64,000 nucleotides of DNA from the NCBI GenBank assembly GCA_047495785.1, contig JBLDXI010000046.1, forward strand, positions 1,178,001 through 1,242,000. Reading direction: 5' to 3'. Source of the stretch: Lepidodermella squamata (lineage: Eukaryota > Gastrotricha). The notes beneath the pieces are model-generated. The model worked only from the letters and a program-made list of their open reading frames with translations. It made no database searches and was not told where the DNA came from. Of the stretch, positions 1 through 10,333 are shown piece by piece. The translations under genes were made by a program, and so were the position numbers. The stretch's first letter is position 1; every line of letters begins with the position of its first letter.

Positions 1-471
1 GCTAAACATACTTTCCCGACCTGAAAGTATTTTCAGACTAAGAACTCGGTTTTCTCTCAACAGCGAGTATTTTTTACTCTGGAATACCATTTTTGCCTTC
101 GAGGAAGTGAGAATTTGAAGCAACTAACCAAGAATTCGTTTGTCTTTATCACCGAACCAGACGGCCGTGAAGCAGTGACCTGCTATTAGACAAATTCTAC
201 AAATCCGCCCCCGACGGCCGTGGCCGAAACAAGCGTTACTACATTGGTTCATTTGATGGTAAAGAGCGTTGCCCGGTCGAAGCTATTCGGTTCTATTTTC
301 AACATTTTTCACCTGATCCTGACAATTTTTCGCAATTTTCTCTCTGATTTTCCTTTGACTGGACAAAAAGGTAAGGTATGAGTGCAAGAAATACCAAATT
401 AAAAGACGGATTGCCCAAATTTATCACACTACAATTTAATCGCCCTCTCCAAATTAAAAAAAGAGAAAATG

Positions 472-1208
472 CTAGCTGAACTTACGAGATACAAGCTCCG
501 AGCCTTCCGATTTGATGCCATCCGCTAAAAGGTGCTCTGCTATGGTGAAAGCAACATCTTGGCGACTGACAGAATCTTCAAGAAAATCGATGGAAAAGCC
601 CTTCGAACGATCCAGGGCAACAGCCAGCAGGTGGGACGAAAAGCACTCAGGAAGGACTGATTTCTTGGCTGAGTAAACCATTTCGAAATGATCAGAGCAG
701 TTCAAACAAGCGGACAGGTATAGCGCAATCGCATCCAACGGTGTGAATTGCGCCAATGTAGCTTTCGATTCCGCAGTCCATTGCCTTATCGAGCAATACT
801 GCAGCCATGAAAAAACGTGCGAGTCCAATAGATCATAACTCTCAACCACAATTCGATGGCAGCCGAACATGTAAGGAAGCAGGAGTTGCGAATTTTTGAG
901 AGCGCAGCATTCAGAAAATGATTTGTGGCTACATGTGACCAGAGAAATCTCCTTGGGGTCACAGCCATGAGATTTCACAGAATCGACGATTAGCGATTGG
1001 AGAACTCGAGGGATTGAAGCTAGAAACTCAGGATTTTCAATCGAACAAGAATCGGCCGACTTGCTGTTGCGGCAACCCAAATCACTATGATCCACCTTAA
1101 TCAAAGGATTCTGAAAAAAATCGGAATATTAGGGTGAAATTAACATATCAAAAATACCTGGTCACGTTTGCATAATTTTGAAATTTTTCGAGGCGGCGAG
1201 TCAGACAT
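472..1208 (-). CDS. Short protein sharing exon 1 with the RING-family cluster; function unknown
   Basis: Two exons on the minus strand: 1208-1158 (17 codons) and 1110-472, joined in frame by a 47-bp intron with a TTTTTTTCAG acceptor. The N-terminus reads MSDSPPRKISKL, closely matching the first exon of neighbouring paralogues A (MSNSPPSKIRKM) and B (MNGSPAAKMPRM), and ends at the same place. The remaining 212 residues have no RING, zinc finger, coiled coil or ankyrin repeat that I can see; they are moderately Cys/His rich without a regular spacing. The ATG lies 17 nt after an acceptor-like TTTCCTAG and 78 bp after the stop of paralogue A, so it could be the last cistron of a C-B-A-this gene transcript. 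The basic SPPRK segment may be a nuclear-localisation signal (inference). Function unknown. Confidence 0.6.
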
Positions 1209-1285
1209 TTTTTATTAGAAAAATTCTAGGAAACAAAATCATGAACAATTTAAGCTATTAACAATTTAAAGTTAAGCTAGAACAA

Positions 1286-4200
1286 TTATTCAAAAATTCC
1301 GTTTTCTTCGAAAGTTTTGATGATCAGCCGACGCTTTAGGTTCAAGGCCAGAGCCATGGGAGAAAAAGCCTGCCGATTCTTCATTGCAATGAGCTCGGGG
1401 TGATTTTTAAGAAAGAACTGCACACCTTTAACCCAATCCTCCTCAACAGCGATATGCAATACGGTGTAATCAAAACAGGCCTCGTCGCCTAAAAACGGAT
1501 TTGCGCCCTTTGAAATGAAATATTTGACTAGTTCGAGGTTTTTGCACCAAGCAGCCAAGTGGAGGGGTGATCGGCGGAATCTACTCAGCGAATTGACTGA
1601 AGCTCCGTATTTTTCAACCAACCGATTTGCAAGGAACGAGAAGCCACTTTTAGCAGCTAAATGCAATGCGTTGAAGCCATTTTCTTGATCTAAAGTATTT
1701 TTCGCTAATTCAGGGTAATAGCCCAAAATACAAATCGCTTGGTGGAAGTAGTTTTTCTTGATGGCTTTACACAGTGATTGCGTTACAACTTCAACTTTCG
1801 TATCGGATTTAACACTTTTCGTAAGTTCAAGGCACTGACCAACTATTGAGGTTTCGCCTCTATGAGCAGCTTCTTCGAACAAACTTCTCTCGTTATTTTC
1901 AATTTTTCCAAACAAGCACTGCTCTCTTGAATCCTCTGAATCGGCAATCAAATCCAAGAATCTTTGAAAGCCGTAGTAATCTCCTTCCTGTATTGCCCGT
2001 TTCAATGCGAACATGTTGAATTTTCGCTGGAAATTTAAAAAATTGAAACAATTGAATGGTGGATTTAAAATAAACCCCCCCTAAAAGCTACGTTTTTCAA
2101 TAATTAGGAAAATAATGATAAATAAGTGATTTTGGGTGATTGGAATCGTATAGAAAAAACTTGAACAACGATACATCATTTTCACGGCAACCACAAAAAT
2201 GGTAGAAAAAATAAGGTCGAAACATTTGCACCCCTACAAATGGGGTTCCAGCACCAAATTTAAGCGTCTCAAAATTGAATGTCTTCGTTTATTTGCGATT
2301 TTGGCTTTTCCTAATCGGCGTTGATACCGCGATATTTCTTCTGGAAGTCTTTGGCGGTGGGTAGAAATATTTTAAATGCTGCTCTCTGCTTTCCAAGAAT
2401 CGAAACTACTATCGGAAAATATCCAAATTTTCAGTTTTACATTGGGAAAATCGAAAAATCTCAAGGAGGGGAATTTTTTCATTTTTTGGAAGCGATGTGT
2501 TCGAGTGCAAAATTTATAGTGCGGAACCCCAGATTTGCCGCATGGCACTTGGCGCACAACAAAATATATCCACGACGAAATTCCCGAATCAATTTTGAAA
2601 TTAGCGTCCGGAGCATTAAGGCCTCATCTACTAATCCTATTTAATTCGATCATCGACTCAGGTTCGATTCCTAAACAATGGAAGGTAGCAATAGTTAGCC
2701 CGCTACACAAAGGTGGCTCTAAATCAGATGTAGGAAATTTTCGCCCGATTTCGATTCTTTCACCGATCTCAAGAACATTCGAACGCTGCCTTTCCATCCA
2801 AATTAAGGAACATATATCCGATATCCAATTTTTATCAACTAGCCAATTCGGTTTTCGCAAATACCACTCAACAGACAGTTGCTTAGCAAAATTGACGAAC
2901 GACTGGCGTAAGGCCCATGAAATGGGACTAACTACTGTTGCTGTTGCTATTGACTTAAGTAAGGCGTTCGACTCATTACATCATGACGGAGTCTACAAAT
3001 CACTCGATAGCGCTGGTTTTTCCTCCGAAGCTGTAGGCCTCATCAGAAACTATCTTTCGGACCGATCTCAGTTCACCAAAATTAATAGCCTTTTATCAAA
3101 CCAAGAGCCAATTTTGTACGGAGTACCACAAGGTAGCGTACTAGGACCGTTATTATTTACATTATACATCAACGAGATGGCCTCAATTCCTCGTTTTGCT
3201 AAATTAATTCAGTTTGCCGACGACACCACAGTTTATCACTCGGGTAAAAATGTCGAAAAAATTCAGAGGGAACTTCAAGACGATTTGAACCGTCTGAGCG
3301 ATTGGCTTGCTTCAAATAGCCTTATGGTCAATGGTAAAAAATCCCAGTTGATCGTGCTACCAACTGACTATAACACACTTTCCCCACCAAAATTCGATAT
3401 CAAAATTGAAAATTGTCCGATTGAAACAACATCGTCGTTCAAAATCTTAGGTTTCACTCTTGATAACAAGATGTGCTTCAAGGATCATTTGAAAGTGATT
3501 AGGAACAAAACTCGTAGTGGTCTATTTGCGTTGAGAATCGCTGCCAAATATCTCGACCGAAAAACGCTAAAACTGATGGCAAATGGTCTCATTTTCTGCC
3601 ACCTGACGTATTGCGACACAACTCTATCGCAATTGGCACCTACGAAATTAAAGAAACTGCAAAGGCGCCAGGACCAGGCTGTCCGAATAATTTGCCGCGC
3701 TCCAGCGAACGCCGACCCGGTACCGCTGCGACAAAGTCTGCGTTGGCTAGATTTGGATGGGAAGCGTAAAGTCCATCTGGCTACCTTGATCTGGCGGTGC
3801 TTAAATGACGAAGCACCGGTTGCAATCGCTGCTTTTTTTACCAAGCAAACCGCGACGGGCTCCACTCGAAGCCAAACAGCCAAGAAAACTATGAGCTGTC
3901 TCCTTAAAATGCCAAAGACAAAGTCCAAGACCATGGACCGTTGTCTTGAACACCACGGGGCAGTTTTTTGGAACAGTTTGCCCGACGCAGTGCGCTCTGC
4001 AACAAGCGCAGATCAGTGCAGGAACTTGGTCTACAACTACCTATTAAGTCTGGCTCCCAACACCAATCTCAACAAAAAGCCAGCAGCCTGAAATGAAACC
4101 TATACTCCCATATTTTTCTACCATTATTGTTGCTCAATTTTATACTGATTTTTGTCAACTTATCTAACATGATGTTTTATAACTACATAATCTTGTGTAC

Positions 4201-7095
4201 AGTTTGATCAAACCCTAACTAATCCATTGTCTTTTTTTACAGCTGAGCTTTCCAACTTTTTCTAAAAACGGATGAATGGCTCCTAAATAAAATAAATAAA
4301 TAAGCCAAACGCGAGAAATTTCCTTATCATGCAGAGCGTCTAAATTTCAGCGGAATACAATTTCAAATTCGTCGAAAAATGCCCAACCAATTATCAGAAT
4401 TAAAAATAAATTCCAAGTAGCCAGTAACACTTCTCCCCAAAAGTATGTTCAGTATTTCTTCAAACCTCTCCGTCCGCTTCGCTGTCATTCGTAAGTTCGA
4501 AGTACGGGTCAGAAATCCCCTCCAAAGCGTCGCTAAGTTTGAACTCTTCTTCCCTGATATTGCTTGTAATTCGGCTGATATTCGTCGATGTGTTCTCAAT
4601 CTTTTCCGAATAAAAAATAAAATAAATATATAAATGTTATATAATTAAAGGGTGTGCCAACTGCACCTACCTAAATAAAGACTCCAGCACTAAATTTGGA
4701 GCTCCAGCACTAAATTTGAAAGTCGCTCCCACTAATCCTATTTAGGACTAAATAAGCAACTCTAGCACTAAATATACAAAGCCACCACCTAATTCATGGA
4801 TAGGAATGCCATCATGTCGCACTGGCGAGGCCGCTGGATAGCAGTTACTTCGAGGATCAGCCAAGCGACCGGGGGCCTATTCCCTGTACCCTATCCCCAA
4901 GCAAGATGAATCAACCATGAAAAATTTCACACTAAGTAACCACACATTTGGTTGTAATGTTATTCCGCCGCTGATCGCAAGCAGGTTCACGCATCACTGG
5001 CAGGTCAAAGGTCAAAAGTTTGCCAGGCCGTAAAAAATAAGCTCCTATGCAAATAAGGCAGGGTGTTGAAATCTAAGTTACGTTGAGAAGGCCTCTTTTA
5101 GGAGGGAAGCATTAGTCTACCATAGTCTACCATAGCCATGGGCAAATAGCACTATTTTAGTCTTTGCTACTAGCCGCTCGCCTCCTGCTGAAACGAGACG
5201 TGGCAAATCATGACAGTCCCATCTATATCCTATCCATTTCATAAGGTAAAAGCCGTCTGTTACCATGCATTATTGCGCAACGCCTAACCTTTAAACAATG
5301 ACTGCGATAATAGAGATTGCAATGTCTCAATTAGCTCTAAATGATTATTGAAGCTCTGATAAGTTTTCGGAAGAAGCCACCGAAATACAGTCCATAGTCC
5401 ATACTGTAACTCAGTGTCCCACCATGATGGTCCCGCGTAAAAGAGCCAATGGCGGCGTTCGGAGCAAAGTTGTCGGCAGTGAGCAAAAGAGTGTATCATA
5501 ACGCGATGCTAATCTCAACGTCATGGCTCATTTGCATAATAGGCCTTATTTTCATGTCTGCCATTAAGCAATCAAGCTAAAATTTCAGAATCTTCATTTT
5601 TATTTAAAGTTGAATTTCTCAAAACGGATATAGAACATGCATATTTGAGGTAGGCAACCCAACTGTTGTGACGATACAAAAACCGCTTTTTTACTACGAT
5701 TTCATTTATTTTGATGAGATCAAGACTGAGGAGCAATTGCCCACCTCAAATCTTATATATACCACATGAAAGAGCAGCTCGCGTTCTACATGCTTTCAAA
5801 ATTTGTTGAACAATGGAGAAGCGCTCGATATAATTAGGCAAATCAAAATTTCTGCTTGAGTGCTTATTCTGGTGACTTTTTCTCTATATGGGAATACGGT
5901 AAAACCCTAAGCATGCATGGTCTGAAGACGCGTGGTCGAGAATGCCTGAGAGCCTCATCTGGTCTTAACAGCAGTAATAGACACTGAATGCTGATATTTA
6001 GTGCTGGAACTCATATTTAGGTGCCCAAATAATTTAGTGTAAGCTGTTTGCAAATTAGGTAAACGTACTCTCAAATTTAGTGCTGGAACCTTATTTTAGG
6101 TGGTGCACTTATTTAGACCCATAATTAAAACATCACCTTAGACCAAGTGGAACCGATTTTTCTGCGAAACTCGGCGATTTCTGACATCTGCTGGTCGAAA
6201 ACTGACTTTGACGCGATCACATCCGCCTCAGCCAGCAGTTCTTGATCAACTCGAAAAGAAGCATTTTTGCTGATCGTTTTGCGCAATTCATCCGCCATTT
6301 CATCAACACCAGACTCGAAATTGCTCTTCCCCAATTCGATAGATTGTTGATATTTGGATTCGGTATCAATCAAAAACGACTTTAACTGCTCTTTCAATTC
6401 GGAAACTTGCGATTCGACAGATTTTATTCTGCTGTTCACTTTCGCTTCATCGGTCAAATCAGAAACCTTCTCCTCAATCTATAAATTGATGCCAAAAATT
6501 AGCGAAAATTATTTGATTAAAACTAACATTTTTACTTTGATTTTCAAAGCAGCGATTTCTTTCCGCATATTTTCAGCGTGGAGGTACCGACAGCCTTCAC
6601 AAAAACTACGCTGGCAATGCGAACATGTTACCGAATCAATCGAGACTGATAGATGAAAGCAATGGTCGTTTTTTGACACATCGAAATCACCTTTGTTTGA
6701 CGGCCGCGATTTTTTCGGCACTTTGATAGAATCAATTGTTCGCGTTAATGAGATATTTCGAGTTAGACCTATGAATACAAAAATTATTTCAGAATTTTCA
6801 GGGTGAAAATAACCTCTAACGCCGTGTTTTGGTAGGGTAGAAACAGTTCGGCATTCCGGGCAGGAAATCGTGGTTTTATCGGCGTGGGCTTTCACGACTT
6901 GAAAAATGCATTTGAGGCAGAATGAATGGCCGCAAACTGGTAGGAATCGAGGATCCAGATAAAGCTCGTGGCATACCGGGCACGATGCCGACTGGAATAT
7001 CGCAATAATAATGAATTTTTAAAGTTTTCGAAAATTGAACCAACTTTTTCAGCCGAGCTCATTTTGCGTATTTTACTAGGTGGAGAATTACTCAT
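1286..7095 (-). CDS. RING / B-box-like zinc / coiled-coil / ankyrin protein, paralogue A
   Basis: Six exons: 7095-7045, 6991-6814, 6768-6536, 6478-6137, 4600-4466, 2026-1286, about 559 residues with no frame break. A C3HC4 RING spans about residues 21-64 (C21, C24, C37, H39, C42, C45, C61, C64). A second zinc module at about 113-140 has the pattern C-x-H-x9-C-x2-C-x4-C-x2-C-x3-H, like a divergent B-box. A coiled coil (155-268) ends in a motif related to SKSVLxCQLxEIADL. A 45-residue linker leads to ankyrin-type repeats (314-559). The likely role is a TRIM-like E3 ubiquitin ligase with an ankyrin substrate-binding tail (inference from domains). Two introns have been enlarged by transposons: 6136-4601 holds the 1.47-kb inverted-repeat element, 4465-2027 holds a non-LTR element. 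The ATG is 21 nt after a TTTATTTCTAG acceptor. Confidence 0.8.
2242..2262 (+). repeat. Isolated copy of the inverted-repeat terminal motif
   Basis: The stretch starting GGGTTCCAGCACCAAATTT matches the subterminal motif of the 4650-6120 element and of the element in paralogue C intron 5. No partner end is evident nearby. It lies in the last intron of paralogue A, close to the LINE insertion, and may be the remnant of an element interrupted or truncated there. Confidence 0.45.
2535..4310 (+). mobile_element. 5'-truncated non-LTR (CR1/jockey-like) retrotransposon, reverse transcriptase only
   Basis: An open frame ending at 4091 encodes the reverse transcriptase and C-terminal part of a LINE ORF2 (about 510 residues) with no internal stop. 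Visible motifs are FRPISILSPISRTFERCL, the catalytic AIDLSKAFDSL block, GVPQGSVLGPLLF and FADDTTVY, with a typical thumb/C-terminal region. The endonuclease is absent, so the copy is 5'-truncated; the exact 5' junction is unclear and I place it just before 2560. It ends in an A-rich tail with repeated AAATAAAT near 4285-4305, usual for this class. It lies antisense in the last intron of paralogue A, and both flanking exons remain in frame. No clear target-site duplication was found. Confidence 0.85.
4650..6120. mobile_element. Non-autonomous DNA transposon with inverted repeats and 9-bp target duplication
   Basis: The left end starts GGGTGTGCCAACTGCACCTA and the right end, read in reverse complement, starts GGGTCTAAATAAGTGCACCA. 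Both continue into a shared AA(T)AAGNNTCCAGCACTAAATTT-like segment. The copy is flanked on each side by ATAATTAAA (4641-4649 and 6121-6129), a perfect 9-bp duplication. The length is 1471 bp. The subterminal motif CTCCAGCACTAAATTT is tandemly repeated near the left end (4680-4760) and recurs inverted near 6000. No transposase frame is present. A 9-bp duplication is typical of Mutator-like elements, but the superfamily is an inference. It sits 7 bp inside intron 4 of paralogue A, next to the splice donor. Confidence 0.8.
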
Positions 7096-7388
7096 GGAAC
7101 ATTAATCCGAAAAATTCTAGAAATAAATCATTTGATAATGGAAAATGTGTATTGCTCGTTTAATCATCGTAAATTCGAAAGAAATTTACCCAAGAATTTT
7201 GAAATAATAATATGCAAATCTGATCAATATCAGACCAACAAACCGACTATGGAAAGAACCGTTGCAATCGTAAGAAAACATATCAGCTAACGTGAAACTA
7301 GAATTCGATAATAATTATATTAAATTTCACAACTTTGCCAAATAGTCGCGATTCAATATTCACATAACATACGAAAAAAATAAAAATG

Positions 7389-10220
7389 TTAATTCAAGCA
7401 TGAACATTCAACAGTGTCGACTTGCATGCTTTGAATGCGATCCAACGCCTCGTCGAAGAAGTCTTTCTCCTGTTCGCCTCGCAAAACTATCCGTTCGATT
7501 AAATGAGATTTCGCCTCAACCTGCAATCGAAAATAATATCGTTTTATGACCCCCATAAATCGATAGCTTTGAGGAAATTTTCATATTTATTCCTTTGACA
7601 TTTGAAATGAAACTAACCTCAGTCCACAGATTGTTCGCGTTCACCCATAAATCCGCAACTTCTTCGAGCTGACAGTCCAAAATAGACTTTGCAGCGAGAA
7701 CTCTTGATTTCTCCAAGAAGCCATCGTCAATTTTGAAACAGAAGGCGTCTTGAGCATCAAGCTGCATTTCTTCAGCGATTTCATTCACATCAAGTTCCAG
7801 GTATTTTTGCTTCTCTTCGATAATTTGCTGGAAATTTTTCGCCATCGACGCAAAATAGTCCTGTATTTCAGCCTTGGCATCGCGGACGATTCGGTCGATT
7901 AGGTCCAACTTATCATTCAATTTGTACTCATTCGCATTTTCAGTATGATTTGAAACCTGTAAAATTATAATCATAAATTCCGTGTGTTCCATTAGTTCAG
8001 TTTCATTCAGTTGTTCAGTTCATAGCGCAACGAATCGACTATAAAAAGCTTCTTGAAACTATCAGCCCTGGAAAAATGACGACAGTTTTTCCTGTCCTTG
8101 GTTTGAGACTAAACGTGGCGAGGCTTCTAAACACCAAAAAACCCGAGCAACCCCAAAAATAGGTTTGATTTCATAATCTTTCCGAACTTTTTCTTTACAC
8201 GTCGCCGTAAGACTCGGCTGATACAATTGCTTGGAAAAATGTGAAATTTGCGCAATTTCTCGCCTATATTTGACAGCCCGCAAAGCAAGCTTTGGCTATT
8301 TCTGACTTGTCGAAAATCAAATGGAACTCAGATGACCGTATCTTGCGAAACACATTTGCTGATCTATTGACCTTCACAATGAAAAATCAATAAGTGAAAC
8401 TGGCCGATTCTGTGCTCGCCGAATTTCAAGTTTGACCGGCTCAAGAAGCATGAATCGGTGCCATATAAACGGCAATTCTGCTTGAATTCAAAGAGCGAGT
8501 GACAACCTATCAATCTGGCACTCAACTGCGAACACTTTGCTCTCGGTTACCGTTCATCTTGCGCAGCTCAATGATCAAATGAGCTCAAGTCCTCAATGGA
8601 AAATTTTTGGCGACTTCGATCTTACTACGCTGCCCCTGTACTCTTCCGAAGCGATGGACCTGATCTTCCGCCAAGTTTCTAAAACGTATCTGGTGTGACT
8701 CTGCAACTCCTAAGCAAACGGAGGTTTGTCGGAGTGATGACATATCTGTATAAAATAATAGTGGCAGGAAGAGGCACGCCACAAATTCGGTCAAAATTCG
8801 CCAAGATTCGAAAACAGCGGATGAGAAGCCGAGCGACCGCAAAGAAACACTGGCATCAAATCAGCCTGCTTAAAAAGCCGTCGACCAGCGACACAAAGCC
8901 GTACAGGCGAATGCTGGAAATCGAAAAATGGAATAACATCCCGAGAGACGCCTTCCCTAACTTTGTTGATATAGAATTGTTTAAAGGTCAGATGAACGAT
9001 CTAGGCCACCACTGTTAACATCTGTGTGGTGCCGAAAACATGCTATATATATATAAAAAATCGTTCAAAAGTTCGGTCCAAAGCTCAACGGCCAAGGTTA
9101 AAAATTCAAGAGCACAACGGCTGAAAATATTTTGCCTGCACCCAACCACTGAAATATCCACAATCGATCTGCCATTTTGCGCTGGCTGCGACTTGGAGAA
9201 GCTATTGAAATTTAGCCCCACTTCGCTTCATGGGCGGTCTAGCGGTTGTCTGCGATTCCTAATGATTCGTGAGTCGATTTTCAACCTGATCAATTGTTTA
9301 CTGTTGATCGACAGTGAACACTGTGCGATAATTCAACATGAGCTCAGCTACTGGTCTTTTCAGATTAAATTTTGAAATGAGTACGAACTAGTTCGACCAT
9401 GCAACATACCAGTGATCAAAAAAATGACTGTAAGGCCTGCTGATGAAAACTTTCACCGTATATTTTCCAATTTTAGCCCATTTACTGATAATCGCCAATC
9501 GAACCATCCCTAAGCCCAGGGTTGAGGGGTCAAGTCGGTTCAAAAACATCAAAAAAAGTTGTTTGAATTTTCAAAATTTCGAGGTGGTGAAAATAAAAAT
9601 ATAAAGATTATAACATATTTGAAGAGAATTTTGAAAATCTGAGTCAACATACCTTAGAAATGATTTCTGCAATGTCTTTCCTCATTTTCTCAGCGTGAAC
9701 AAATTTGCACCCCTCACAGAAGTACAAATCACAGTGAAGGCATTTTTCTGGATTCGTAGACACCGCAACATGCGAGCAGCGATCACCGCTAGCAGCACTA
9801 ACAGCAGAGTCAAATTTATTCCCAGTCGGTATTTTCGTCTCAGAAATCGAGTCGATCATGCGGGCTAGAGAAATATTTCGGACAAGATCTATTCAAAAAA
9901 AATTGATTAAATTTTTATCGAAATTTAATATTTTTAGTTTGCCTTTAGTTCCTTTCTTCGGCAGAGGCGAAACCGTTCTGCATTCCGGGCATTCGATGTT
10001 CAACTTATTTTCACGGGCCGTCACGACTAGTTTGATACATTTCAGACAGAGCGAATGGCCACATTTTGGCAGGTAACGAGGGTCCGTAAAAATTCCGTGA
10101 CAAACGGGGCAAGTAGCTGACTAGAAAAAAATTTAATAGAGGAATTTCAAACAGGCTGATCTGACAAACTTTCTCAATTTCGCTCATTCTAGGCATCTTC
10201 GCTGCCGGAGAGCCATTCAT
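7389..10220 (-). CDS. RING / B-box-like zinc / coiled-coil protein without ankyrins, paralogue B
   Basis: Five exons: 10220-10170, 10120-9943, 9888-9653, 7956-7618, 7520-7389, about 311 residues. RING Cys/His ligands lie in CPVCHG...CGHSLCLKC...CPEC. The second zinc module follows the family pattern (CSH...CLHC...FCEGC...H). The coiled-coil exon (113 codons) carries the family motif KSILDCQLEEVADL. The last exon is related to the linker exon of paralogues A and C but runs into a stop, so no ankyrin region is encoded. Intron 2 appears to use a GC donor (AAAG then GCAAAC), the only frame-preserving choice I can see. Intron 3 is enlarged to 1.7 kb. The ATG is 17 nt after TTTTGTTTTTAG and 114 bp after the stop of paralogue C. 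Probable E3 ligase (inference). Confidence 0.75.
7957..9652. other. Enlarged intron 3 of paralogue B, probably holding inserted DNA
   Basis: The equivalent intron in paralogues A and C is only 52-57 bp, so about 1.6 kb has been gained. A plus-strand frame at 8695-9018 (107 codons, basic, KxR-rich, for example RSKFAKIRKQRMRSR) is the only notable frame, and I do not recognise it. No inverted repeats, poly(A) tail or target duplication were found by eye. It could be a degraded transposon. Confidence 0.35.
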
Positions 10221-10333
10221 CGTCGAATAATTAAATCCTAAAAACAAAATTTCCAAAATCATCGTTTTATTCATCATGATTATAAACCGCAACAACGAAC
10301 AATTTAATTTGGTAGAAAAATGAGGTAATTAAA

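Noticed and set aside
3485-3934. 149-codon minus-strand frame inside the LINE
   Set aside because: Shadow of the reverse-transcriptase frame on the plus strand; composition only.
8695-9018. Basic plus-strand frame as a transposase
   Set aside because: No DDE/DDD or other catalytic signature is visible; reported only as unexplained intron content.
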